64,000 bases of DNA from Candidatus Nitrosacidococcus sp. I8 (lineage in GTDB: Bacteria > Pseudomonadota > Gammaproteobacteria > Nitrosococcales > Nitrosococcaceae). The stretch covers positions 1,350,275 to 1,414,274 of the forward strand of contig NZ_OX241534.1 of NCBI RefSeq assembly GCF_945836005.1. Direction: 5' to 3'. A program made the position numbers and the translations under genes. The notes beneath the pieces were generated by a model. The model did no database searches, was not told where the DNA came from, and worked only from the letters and a program-made list of their open reading frames with translations. This document shows, piece after piece, positions 50,913 to 59,598 of the stretch. Positions within the stretch are counted from its first letter, which is position 1, and each line of letters starts with the position of its first letter.

Positions 50913-52127
50913 TTATTTATTGAGTAACTGGGAGAGGAATTGAAGATGATGCTCCCAGCGATAATTAGTAAATACGTAATTTCTTCCAATTTTACCTGTT
51001 CCTAGCTCATCTCCTTTACGTAATAAATTAATCCCCTTTATAACGAGATCCTCAACATTCCTACCTATTAGAGCAAGACAAGCCTGTGGTAGCTCAATAC
51101 CTTCTGCTGCCTCTGGTGTAGCTAATACGGGCTTAGCCATTGCCATGGCTTCAAGCACTTTATTTTGAATTCCTCGCGCAATACGTAGTGGTGCAACCAC
51201 ACCACTAGCATGGGCTAAATAAGGACGTACATCAGGTACTGATCCAGTCACATAAACCCGATCATGAGAAGTGAGCGCACGTACTGATTTTGCTGGATGA
51301 GATCCTACAATATAGAAACAGGCAGAAGGAACTTCCTTTAAAATTTTAGGAAAAATATGTTTTGTAAACCAAATCACTGCATCGATATTAGGACGATAAT
51401 CCATGGCGCCAGTAAAAACCAAGGCTTTATTTTCTGGATTATAGGGGGAAGGAAAACAATGATCTGGAGAGAAGAAATCTATATCTACCCCATTAGAGAT
51501 GGAAAAAACCCTTTCTGATAAATCTGGTGCTAAGGTACAAAACAATTTTGCCTCTGCTGGTGAAACAAATATTGAAGCATCTACCTGACCAGCTACTTTT
51601 TTCTCAAAATCTAATAAAGTATTCGCCTCTCGTTTATAGATCCATGAAAGAGGAAAAAATGAAGTTTTACTATAGGCTCGCCATTTCTCTGAATCCACAT
51701 CTACAAAATCAACTATAGTAGATAGGCTTGCTGGTAGATATTTCAAATACTGTGCCATCGTAGATGAAAAAACAACCACTTGCTTTAAACAATAATGTTT
51801 AGCTATATCTTGTACCCATTTAGCCATAGAAGAATCTTGGTAATAGGCAAGTCCAAGAGGTTTTTTGGTAGTTAACGCTATAAGCGATCGAAATAATGCT
51901 TGATTTCGAGATAAAGGATATAGCTGTACTTTACCTTTACATAACTTTTGAAGATAGGCAGCATATTGCCAATCATCAGGATCATCAATAAAAGCCCCTA
52001 CATGTACTCGATAATAACGGGCAAGAAAGCTTAATAAATGATAAGAGCGTACCTTATCTCCTTTGTTCGGAGGATAGGGTATTCTATGGGCAAGAAATAA
52101 TAAATCGCCCTTTGATTCAATATCCAT
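50913..52127 (-). CDS. PEP-CTERM/XrtA system glycosyltransferase (TIGR03087-like)
   Basis: GT4 enzyme of 404 residues of the sugar transferase 1 type. LLFLAHRIPYPPNKGDKVRSYHLL is the family's N-terminal mark, and FVDVDSEKW, ISNGVDIDFFSPD and GVVAPLRIARGIQNKVLEAMAMAKPVLAT follow. Its stop lies next to the exosortase region (67-base gap), and its start abuts the FemAB-like gene with no gap. Confidence 0.92.
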   Translation of the reverse strand: MDIESKGDLLFLAHRIPYPPNKGDKVRSYHLLSFLARYYRVHVGAFIDDPDDWQYAAYLQKLCKGKVQLYPLSRNQALFRSLIALTTKKPLGLAYYQDSSMAKWVQDIAKHYCLKQVVVFSSTMAQYLKYLPASLSTIVDFVDVDSEKWRAYSKTSFFPLSWIYKREANTLLDFEKKVAGQVDASIFVSPAEAKLFCTLAPDLSERVFSISNGVDIDFFSPDHCFPSPYNPENKALVFTGAMDYRPNIDAVIWFTKHIFPKILKEVPSACFYIVGSHPAKSVRALTSHDRVYVTGSVPDVRPYLAHASGVVAPLRIARGIQNKVLEAMAMAKPVLATPEAAEGIELPQACLALIGRNVEDLVIKGINLLRKGDELGTGKIGRNYVFTNYRWEHHLQFLSQLLNK

Positions 52128-53186
52128 TTATCCAAGGTTACGAGCAATGAAAGGCCCTATAAACCGGGCTAGTGGTAAAGGTAGACGTTTCCACGCTTCA
52201 ATAAAAAAGCGATAGCGAGGATTAAGTGGGTTTTTCTCTGGTATTTTATCTGCTTTAATGAGTTTATATTCATAATACAGAGGTTCCGGTTTAAAGCCCC
52301 AATGGGTTTTAAAATGATAAGAACCTGTGTAGAGTTTACTCCGTCCATAGTCAAAAATTTTTATTCCACACTCGGCAGATCGACGCATAAGCTCCCAATA
52401 CATAAAATCATTAGCTTTCACATCTCTTGCTTTTGCCGATCCTCCCCCATAATAAGGCAATACCTCATCTCGGAAATAAAAACTCATTACGCTACTCACT
52501 GGATAGTAATTGTGCAATATGGTGAGTATTTCACAGCGTTTTCCAAAGACTTCCTTAAGTATTTGAAAATAATGCTTTGGAAAAACAGGGGTGCCTAAAT
52601 TACGAGTACTTTCGGAGTAGAGCTGAAAAAAGCGGTTAATATCGGTATCTATAATGCCTAATAAACCTGTATCTATACCTTTTCGTACCATAGCCCGTTG
52701 TTTTCTAGGAATAGCAGCAAGGTTTTTATCTGAATCTGGATCAATTTCCTTGCGGAAAGTAACGTAAAGATTGCTACGACTCCAAGTAGGCTCTCTTAAT
52801 TTAAGATTACGCAGTTCGAGATAGTCTACCCCTAAATCCCATGCTAGCTTATGGGCTGCTTGGGTTAAAAACTTACATGCTTCCTCAGATCCTATAGCAC
52901 CACCATAAACACAAAATGGGGTTGAAATTAGAGCATTCCCAAATAAATAGCTATGAATATGTCCTAAAGGAAGTACGCCTATAATCTGCTCTTTTTGTTC
53001 TGCATATAGATAATAAGCTTTGTGCTGGTAAGCTCGTTCTAATACTTCCTTCCAGCCCGAGAGATGAAAAAAAGTACCTTCCGGGTTAGATTCCACAAAC
53101 TGATTCCAGATTATCTCATGCTCTTTATTAAGGTATTTAATGCGTATCCCTAGTACTTTATCTTCTAATAGTGGTGTGTTATTCAT
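52128..53186 (-). CDS. FemAB-family PEP-CTERM system-associated protein (TIGR03019-like)
   Basis: Double-GNAT protein of 352 residues related to the FemAB aminoacyl transferases. YAEQKEQIIGVLPLGHIHSYLFG, STPFCVYGGAIGSEEA, AAIPRKQRAMVRKGIDTGL and FDYGRSKLYTGSYHFKTHWG are the family's blocks. In XrtA loci it may add an amino acid to the anchor glycan or lipid; that role is inferred from context. It lies directly between the XrtA deacetylase and the TIGR03087 transferase. Confidence 0.91.
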   Translation of the reverse strand: MNNTPLLEDKVLGIRIKYLNKEHEIIWNQFVESNPEGTFFHLSGWKEVLERAYQHKAYYLYAEQKEQIIGVLPLGHIHSYLFGNALISTPFCVYGGAIGSEEACKFLTQAAHKLAWDLGVDYLELRNLKLREPTWSRSNLYVTFRKEIDPDSDKNLAAIPRKQRAMVRKGIDTGLLGIIDTDINRFFQLYSESTRNLGTPVFPKHYFQILKEVFGKRCEILTILHNYYPVSSVMSFYFRDEVLPYYGGGSAKARDVKANDFMYWELMRRSAECGIKIFDYGRSKLYTGSYHFKTHWGFKPEPLYYEYKLIKADKIPEKNPLNPRYRFFIEAWKRLPLPLARFIGPFIARNLG

Positions 53187-53199
53187 AGTGAATTGCTAT

Positions 53200-54048
53200 T
53201 TACATTTTTAAGGCAAAAACCCGATCAATACGATCCCAATGAAAGTCGGAAATAAGCTGTACTAATCGTTTTTCCATCCTCTCAAGATTAAGATAATGGC
53301 GGATACGGGTTTTTAATTTAAGGTTCTTTTGCCGAGGTTGTTCTGGATCAATTTCCCAAGGATGAAAATAAAAAATACAAGGTTGGTTGTCTTTTTGGTT
53401 TACTCTGCGTAGCGCCCAACGGGATAAGTGATAAGGAAAAAGCCTGAAGTACCCGCCTCCACCGCAGGGAAAATTTTGTTTAAATAAGCTAATTGTACTA
53501 ATTGGGATTTCAAGTAGTAGTGCATTAGGTGTTTGAAATGCAAACCTAGGTGCCTCTGGCATTCCATAAAGATCATGGTGCACTGGATAAATACTAGAAC
53601 TATAACGATAGCCAGTATCTGCTAATATCTCATGCGCCCACAAATTATTCCTACCAATAGAATAGCTTGCTGCTCGATAGCCTACAACTGGGATTCCAGA
53701 TAAATCTTCTAGTAATTTTTTAGTGTGAGATACATCCTTTTTAAAACTATCAGGATCTTGATTAATAACCCGTGTGTGGTTATAACCATGGGATGCAAGC
53801 TCATGGCCTGATTCCACAATACGACGTACTAAATTAGGATAACGCTCTGCTACCCAACCTAGCATAAAAAAAGTGGCACAGATCCTATGATCGGAAAAGA
53901 TTTGCAAGATTCGATCCGTATTTTGTTCAACTCGTGTAGTTAAAGTATCCCAAGAATCTCTAGAAATTACTCTTTCAAATGCAGAGACTTGAAAATAATC
54001 TTCTACATCTACACTCATTGCATTGGTAAGATTGTTTTTTTTTATCAA
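53200..54048 (-). CDS. XrtA system polysaccharide deacetylase (TIGR03006-like)
   Basis: NodB-type deacetylase of 282 residues. MSVDVEDYFQVSAFE carries the catalytic Asp pair, GHELASHGYNHTRV the metal histidines and YRAASYSIGRNNLWAHEIL the third motif; FPCGGGGYFRLFPY is distinctive of the exosortase-associated family. The likely start codon lies just before IKKNNLTNAMSV; the Met before SVDVEDYF is a possible later start. It is the first enzyme gene downstream of the outer-membrane protein gene. Confidence 0.93.
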   Translation of the reverse strand: MIKKNNLTNAMSVDVEDYFQVSAFERVISRDSWDTLTTRVEQNTDRILQIFSDHRICATFFMLGWVAERYPNLVRRIVESGHELASHGYNHTRVINQDPDSFKKDVSHTKKLLEDLSGIPVVGYRAASYSIGRNNLWAHEILADTGYRYSSSIYPVHHDLYGMPEAPRFAFQTPNALLLEIPISTISLFKQNFPCGGGGYFRLFPYHLSRWALRRVNQKDNQPCIFYFHPWEIDPEQPRQKNLKLKTRIRHYLNLERMEKRLVQLISDFHWDRIDRVFALKM

Positions 54049-54099
54049 AAAAAGGATTCCTCTAAGTTTGTTAAACCCTAAACTAAAACTATAGGGTAC

Positions 54100-56145
54100 T
54101 TAAAATCTTGCCATAATCATTGCCATAATCATATTTAATTGATAATCTCCCCCAGTACTACCTAAATTACCAAAGCCTCCAAGCCCTCCTAATCCACCTA
54201 GTCCACCGAATGATCCGAGAGCGTTCATATCCGGCATCTCACCCTGTCCATGAATATATCGTAGCATCACATTAACTTTAGGATCTAACCTATGATAGAA
54301 ACTAAAAGAAGCATTCCACATTTTACCTGTGCCAGAAGCACTTGGGGAAGATGCAGAGCTTGGTACCGAAAATTGAGTATTCATCATCATACCACCAAGA
54401 AAAATGCCTGTACGCTGATCAAACTGCCAAGTCCAATAGGCTGATCCACCTTGTAATTTTTCTTTATCTCCTCTAGTTTGAAAGTCCCTATCCATTTCAA
54501 ACGCATTGAACATCAATCTAGTTTTAGTAGTTAACTTATGGGACCAATAGGCATTCATCATAGTACTCAAAAAAGCTTCATTAGTTATTCCGGGTAGTGT
54601 AATAATTGGTCCATCATTTAATCCTTCTTGAGAAAATAAGAGTTGATCGAAAGTAAGGAACTGTTGGCTATACATTACACCAACACTATCCTTTTTTGTA
54701 TTATAGCGAGCATTAAAAAAGCCCGTAGGTCCAAAAAAACGCTCTCCATAAGCACCCTGAATAAAAGTTCTTCGATTTGGTTGATAAGATAGTCCTGTAT
54801 ACCACATCATCCCAGTAGGCCTACTTAAAGGGTTGCCATTGGCTGTTCCTCGCTGAAAATTATTCTCTTCATAGCCTACTATTCCAAATGCAGATAATTT
54901 TTGAAATATACGAGCTCTTCCCATAATCATTTCAGAACCAAAGCTAGTGTCTGACATATTTCTACTATTTAAGTAATAGTGGCTTGTAAATGCTGACCAG
55001 CCAAAACGATCTCCAAATGCAGGACCACTTTGTATAGAACCCATCACCATATCTGAACTAGTACCTGCTAGATCACCAGGGGCAATCACTAATTGTTGGC
55101 GTCCATATATTGCATTTCCGGATAAGGTATCTCCCCAATTCCAACAATAAGATGGAAAGGCTTGCGCAGTGATAATGGTAGAGATGCTATTAGCATCTGC
55201 TGCATTTCCAAAACCACCGAGCCCACCTAAGCCTAAACCACCCATTCCCATGCCGCCCATGCCCATACCGCCCATGCCCATACCGCCCATACCGCCCATA
55301 CCGCCCATACCGCCCATACCGCCCATACCGCCCATACCGCCCATACCGCCCATACCGCCCATACTGCCCATGCCACCCATGCCACCCATGCCACCACTAT
55401 TATTTCTATTTCCTGCACAGGATCCACCGCCCATGCCGCCCATGCCGCCCATGCCACCCATGCTGCCCATGCTGCCCATGCCACCCATGCCACCCATGCC
55501 ACCCATGCCACCCATGCCACCCATGCCACCCATGCCGCCCATGCCGCCCATGCCACCCATGCCTAGACCTCCAAACCCGCCCATACCTAGACCTCCAAAC
55601 CCGCCTAATCCACCAAAATTACCAAAGCTTCCAAAAGGAGATAGCACAGGATTATCTAAAATTTGAAATCCCATAAGACCTACATTTATAAATAAATGAT
55701 TTTTAATTGCCTCTGCACTTGTTATACTGTACAAATCATGAAAAAGTCTATTTGAAACATTTTCATTGGCAAATATCATATCTTGTAAAAAATACCTAGT
55801 GCTTGTTTTAACACGCCCTCCTATTTTCTGAAAAGAAAATCCCGGCATGATCTGGGTGATATAGGTACCTTGAGTTTCTCCTGATGTGCTAAGACCAGCA
55901 TTATCTAGATATCCCTCACTTAGCATAAGCATGGGGTAGAGTTTCCATGACTTACCAGGACCTTCCTTAGCTTTTTCAGCAGTAGGTTTTTTTCCTAGGG
56001 CAGGTCTGTCGTCAATGGGTTCTTTAGTAGTAGGATTTTCAGCAGTAGGTTTTTTAATATTAGTGGGGAGATCTCCAAAAGAAAGGCTACTTACTAATAA
56101 AAGGAGTAACCCAACAGAAAGAGCAGGATAGTTTAATAACTGCAC
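54100..56145 (-). CDS. XrtA-associated outer-membrane barrel protein (TIGR03016-like) with Gly/Met-rich insert
   Basis: Predicted outer-membrane beta-barrel of 681 residues, probably the export or anchoring pore of the XrtA locus. A signal peptide ends near residue 24, then a Lys/Pro/Glu-rich linker, then barrel sequence that resembles the family (LSEGYLDNAGL, YITQIMPGFSFQ, GERFFGPTGFFNARY) and ends in Phe (MAMIMARF). Between about residues 171 and 310 the protein is almost only Gly and Met, with GGM repeats and some Leu and Phe. A single break (SCAGNRNNS) lies in it. A shorter Gly/Leu run occurs near the C-terminus. Known relatives are usually about 450-550 residues and lack this insert. Regulation is with the upstream kinase gene, 32 bases away. 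Confidence 0.88.
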   Translation of the reverse strand: MQLLNYPALSVGLLLLLVSSLSFGDLPTNIKKPTAENPTTKEPIDDRPALGKKPTAEKAKEGPGKSWKLYPMLMLSEGYLDNAGLSTSGETQGTYITQIMPGFSFQKIGGRVKTSTRYFLQDMIFANENVSNRLFHDLYSITSAEAIKNHLFINVGLMGFQILDNPVLSPFGSFGNFGGLGGFGGLGMGGFGGLGMGGMGGMGGMGGMGGMGGMGGMGGMGGMGSMGSMGGMGGMGGMGGGSCAGNRNNSGGMGGMGGMGSMGGMGGMGGMGGMGGMGGMGGMGGMGGMGMGGMGMGGMGMGGLGLGGLGGFGNAADANSISTIITAQAFPSYCWNWGDTLSGNAIYGRQQLVIAPGDLAGTSSDMVMGSIQSGPAFGDRFGWSAFTSHYYLNSRNMSDTSFGSEMIMGRARIFQKLSAFGIVGYEENNFQRGTANGNPLSRPTGMMWYTGLSYQPNRRTFIQGAYGERFFGPTGFFNARYNTKKDSVGVMYSQQFLTFDQLLFSQEGLNDGPIITLPGITNEAFLSTMMNAYWSHKLTTKTRLMFNAFEMDRDFQTRGDKEKLQGGSAYWTWQFDQRTGIFLGGMMMNTQFSVPSSASSPSASGTGKMWNASFSFYHRLDPKVNVMLRYIHGQGEMPDMNALGSFGGLGGLGGLGGFGNLGSTGGDYQLNMIMAMIMARF
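55220..55635. repeat. 9-base tandem repeat array coding for GGM units
   Basis: About 415 bases of near-tandem 9-mers (plus-strand CCGCCCATA, CCACCCATG, CCGCCCATG). They encode Gly-Gly-Met units on the minus strand. Two homogeneous blocks (about 55268-55360 and 55430-55560) flank a short non-repeat at about 55395-55425. The period of nine keeps the frame whatever the copy number. Confidence 0.93.
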
Positions 56146-56177
56146 TATTATTTTTATAATTTTAACGGGAGTTATAG

Positions 56178-57065
56178 TTAGTTAGAATTATTTTCTCCAT
56201 ACCCGTAGCCATAACTATAAGATGATCCCATAGATTGCTGACTTTTATTCATTACTGCCCAAACAACTTGTTCTGTTTGATCTAACATAGCAACTGCTTC
56301 TTTTGCTGCAGTTTGTAATGTATTACCCGCACTTATTACAAATATTATTTGACTCATGAAGTGAGCTAAAACACTAGATTGGGTAGTCATTAATAAAGGT
56401 GGTGTATCAAAAATAATTACCCAGTGTGGATGTTTTTTAGCAATATTAGTTATAAAACCCAACATCTGCTGACTGGCAAGTAATTCTGTTGCAAAGGGAT
56501 GATTTTCCCCAGAACCAATAACATAGAGACTCGGAATATTAGTATTAAGGATTACATCTGATTCGTATGCTGTGCCTTGTAATATTTCCATTAGCCCGTG
56601 CTTTTTTTGAATCCCGAATATTTTACTTGTCTCTGGTTTGATCGTATCTGCATCTATTAGTAAAACTTCATGGTTATATTCCATTGCAATACTAATCGCA
56701 AGATTAACTGCAGTAAATGTTTTGCCCTCTCCTTGTAAAGCGCTAGTTACCATTAATAAATTATTTGGGCTATCATCAAATTGTTCGTTTTTAAAAATAG
56801 TTTTTAGAATAGGTCGTTTAATTAAACGGTACTCTTCTGCAATTCTACTTTTAGGATTTTTTGGTGTAATGAAACCTCTTTGTTCAAGAATATCTAAATT
56901 TAAATCGATTCTCTCTCCTATAAAGGCTTCAGTCGGATTATCCGAATGATGTAGATTATGTTTTTTAACATGCGTTGGTTGATGATTTAAAGGGGATGGT
57001 GGTTCCAAAGCAAAACTAGGCACAGATGTTTTTTTCTGTGCCATCGCCTTTTCAATACTACTCAT
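56178..57065 (-). CDS. XrtA-associated tyrosine autokinase (TIGR03018-like)
   Basis: Cytoplasmic BY-kinase of 295 residues that works with the chain-length regulator to control glycan synthesis. Walker A GEGKT is at 112-116, Walker A' LLIDAD at 135-140 and Walker B VIIFDTPP near 216. The C-terminal tyrosine cluster SSYSYGYGYG has Tyr283, 285, 287 and 289 as autophosphorylation sites. The first 45 residues are a flexible linker. It lies 81 bases after the chain-length gene. Confidence 0.93.
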   Translation of the reverse strand: MSSIEKAMAQKKTSVPSFALEPPSPLNHQPTHVKKHNLHHSDNPTEAFIGERIDLNLDILEQRGFITPKNPKSRIAEEYRLIKRPILKTIFKNEQFDDSPNNLLMVTSALQGEGKTFTAVNLAISIAMEYNHEVLLIDADTIKPETSKIFGIQKKHGLMEILQGTAYESDVILNTNIPSLYVIGSGENHPFATELLASQQMLGFITNIAKKHPHWVIIFDTPPLLMTTQSSVLAHFMSQIIFVISAGNTLQTAAKEAVAMLDQTEQVVWAVMNKSQQSMGSSYSYGYGYGENNSN

Positions 57066-57146
57066 ATAAAAACTGTCCTAGTTTTATTTATATATGACTC
57101 TCTATATTAATACACTGACATTAATAAAAATTTAACCTTGATAGCT

Positions 57147-58688
57147 TTAGATATGAAATTTACTAAAAATATTTATATTAAGGATATAGTTGACCATTAT
57201 TAGGCTATATCCAGCACTTAATATAGTTAGCGTGAAGGAAAAAAGTATTAAATTAATCCTCTGTTTTTTTATTATTTGAGGTGTAAGAATCATTGAGACG
57301 GATCCTAATACTGGAATTTCTACTGTACTTTCAAATCGTTGTCGGGTATAAAAAACAGGTTTTAACATAAACAGAAAAAAAGAAAAGGCAATGCCAGCAC
57401 CTATAGAGAGAACAAATGCAGCCGTAGCTAATAAAGGTCGATTTGGAGCAATAGGTACCGTAGGTTTAGTTGGTGGATCTATAATACGGAATTTTATACT
57501 CTCTGGAGATTCATCTACGTCTCTACCCATTTTTGCTGATTGACGACGCTCTAATAATTCTTCATAGTTTTTTTTATAAACTCCGTAGTCTCGTGTAAGA
57601 TTTGCTAATTCTGCCTCTACTTTAGGTAAGGTATCTACTAAGCCTTTTAAACGATTTATGTTCGATTCTAAAGAATTAATGTGTGCCTTTTGAGCTGCTA
57701 TTTCAGCATCAGCCTCTGCCAAACTAATTTGCATTTGTTGTTGGTAGTAACTTATTTTTTTGGATTCTCCTGAGGTTTCTTTTGAACTTGTAGTTTTCTT
57801 TAAGGGTTTATCGATTAAAGCATCAAGTTTTTTTTGTAGCTCTACAATACTGGGGTGTTTATCCGTATATTTAAGCAGTAATTCATCTAATTCATCTTGT
57901 AATTCTTGAATATGCTCACTATTTGCATTTGGACTAATAAAAATGCTCTCCTCACCATCTTCTGTCTTACCGCTTAGCTCGCGTTTAATCGCATCTCGCC
58001 GATCTGTTGCTATTTTCAATTCAGTATGAGCCTGTTCTAGATCAGCCATTTTTCCTTGGAGCCGAGAATAATAACCTTCCTTTTCATTGGGCATTAATCC
58101 CACATGTTCCCTTTTAAAGTTCATTAATTTTTCTTCAGAATCATTTAATAGCTCTAAATAAGATTTGATTTGCTTGTCTAGAAACTCCCCCGCCTGATAA
58201 GATTTGCTTTGGGATGTACCTAGGGTATTTTCTACAAAAATATCTAAAATTGTTTGCACTACTTTTTGTGCTAAAAAAGCACTACCTGCTTGATATGAAA
58301 TCTCAAATAAATTATCCTGAGTCCCTTTTAACTTAATTTCTTTTTGCAGTTTTTCTACTAAATCTTCCTCTTCTTTGCCAGTAGTAAAAGATAAATTCAT
58401 ATCAGTCTCAGCGATTACTTTCTCTAAATTAGGACGGCTTAGTAGTGTTTTTGTGATAATAGAAAGGCGCTGATTTATATTAGGGCGAACTGCTAATCCT
58501 TGAAGTAGGGGACCTAATAGGGATTCTGTATCTACATAAACTCTTGCTTTAGATTCATACTCATCAGGCATGTTAATTACAAAAAGCCAGCCAGAAATAG
58601 CAACTGCCCATACTATTACCATACCGTACCAGCGATAACGCTTAATTCCACTCCAATATTCGTAAACTAATAGCCAAATCTCATGCAT
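57147..58688 (-). CDS. XrtA system polysaccharide chain-length determinant (TIGR03007-like)
   Basis: Inner-membrane co-polymerase of the Wzz/PCP-2a type, 513 residues. One membrane helix at about 22-40 (GMVIVWAVAISGWLFVI) and a second near 425-450 flank a large periplasmic region with coiled coil (DEADA-rich) and a GNVR-like segment (YEELLERRQSAK and ESIKFRIIDPPTKP). A further pair of helices lies at the C-terminus. It sets glycan length with the kinase and Wza-like protein. It starts 14 bases after the export gene. Confidence 0.92.
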   Translation of the reverse strand: MHEIWLLVYEYWSGIKRYRWYGMVIVWAVAISGWLFVINMPDEYESKARVYVDTESLLGPLLQGLAVRPNINQRLSIITKTLLSRPNLEKVIAETDMNLSFTTGKEEEDLVEKLQKEIKLKGTQDNLFEISYQAGSAFLAQKVVQTILDIFVENTLGTSQSKSYQAGEFLDKQIKSYLELLNDSEEKLMNFKREHVGLMPNEKEGYYSRLQGKMADLEQAHTELKIATDRRDAIKRELSGKTEDGEESIFISPNANSEHIQELQDELDELLLKYTDKHPSIVELQKKLDALIDKPLKKTTSSKETSGESKKISYYQQQMQISLAEADAEIAAQKAHINSLESNINRLKGLVDTLPKVEAELANLTRDYGVYKKNYEELLERRQSAKMGRDVDESPESIKFRIIDPPTKPTVPIAPNRPLLATAAFVLSIGAGIAFSFFLFMLKPVFYTRQRFESTVEIPVLGSVSMILTPQIIKKQRINLILFSFTLTILSAGYSLIMVNYILNINIFSKFHI

Positions 58689-58702
58689 AAATTTTCTCTT
58701 GC

Positions 58703-59341
58703 TTAAAAGAAGGACTCAGGAATAATCAAGATATCCCCAGGGAGCATTTGAATATTTGCAGTAATATCTCCGCTTTTAACTAAATCATTGAGTCGTACTC
58801 TATATTCCTTTACCGTACCATTTACGGTACGTATTAATGTGGATCTATTTCCAGCCGCAAATTCTGTAAGACCACCTACTTGAATCATGACATCCAGTAG
58901 ACTCATATTTTCTATGTAACTCAGTGCTTGAGGTTCAGCCGCTTCCCCTGCTACTCTAATTTGTTCACTAAATCGACCTACAAAACCAGATACCATCACT
59001 GTAACGATTGGTGTTTTTACAAAAGTAGATAATCTACTCTCTATATCATGGGCAAGCTCAGCAGGGGTTTTTCCACTAGCTTGAAGATCTTCAATTAGAG
59101 GAGAATTAATCCTCCCATCAGGACGCACAGCGATGCTACTTGAAATATCTTCATTTCCCCATACAAAAATCTCTAATTGATCCCCAGGACCAATAATATA
59201 GTAGGGAGCTTTTTCTGTTTGGGTAGCGATAGCAGGAGCCAGCGGCTTACTTGCACAACCAAAAAGAAAAATACTTACAATCATAGGCTGTACAAAAAGT
59301 AAAAACCAAAATTTATGGTTTTTAAAAAATATTTTTAGCAT
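58703..59341 (-). CDS. XrtA system polysaccharide export lipoprotein (TIGR03027-like)
   Basis: Wza-related periplasmic/outer-membrane export protein of 212 residues, first gene of the long minus-strand run. A lipoprotein signal ends LFGC at about residue 29. YIIGPGDQLEIFVWGNEDIS opens the Poly_export domain and IRVAGEAAEPQALSYIENMSLLDVMIQVGGLTEFA the SLBB domain. It lacks Wza's C-terminal helix. The gap to divergent prsT is 257 bases. Confidence 0.93.
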   Translation of the reverse strand: MLKIFFKNHKFWFLLFVQPMIVSIFLFGCASKPLAPAIATQTEKAPYYIIGPGDQLEIFVWGNEDISSSIAVRPDGRINSPLIEDLQASGKTPAELAHDIESRLSTFVKTPIVTVMVSGFVGRFSEQIRVAGEAAEPQALSYIENMSLLDVMIQVGGLTEFAAGNRSTLIRTVNGTVKEYRVRLNDLVKSGDITANIQMLPGDILIIPESFF

Positions 59342-59598
59342 CTTAGTATTTACTATAAAAAAACCAACATTTTACATAAGAAATTTTTTTAAGAATTTAA
59401 TCTTTAAACAAGAAATTAATATTTACCATTAGTTTATATTAGTAATAATTAGCATTCTAATATTATATTTAAAAATATTGAGATATATGTATTTATTTTT
59501 AATAAGAATTTAGGGTATTCTCTAAGATAGAAAGGCTTTTATAAGCTATAAAAAAATTTTTTAATTAAATTAACTTTGTATATAAACTAAGTATAGTT
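59342..59598. promoter_or_regulatory. Divergent promoter region of the XrtA locus
   Basis: The 257-base gap between the export gene (minus) and prsT (plus) is very AT-rich with many A and T runs. Both transcripts must start here. No GG-N10-GC sigma-54 site is seen; a near-match at 59534-59546 has spacing 9. No operator could be identified. Confidence 0.5.

Noticed and set aside
55220-55635. Repeat array as a possible CRISPR
   Set aside because: The units are 9 bases with no spacers and lie inside a coding frame; this is a coding minisatellite.
55169-55666. Plus-strand Pro/Met-rich reading frame of 165 codons
   Set aside because: It is the antisense of the GGM repeat; a 9-base repeat without stops leaves several frames open. 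No ribosome site or independent support.
59534-59546. Possible sigma-54 site before prsT
   Set aside because: GG and GC are separated by nine bases, not ten, and the flanks do not match the consensus.
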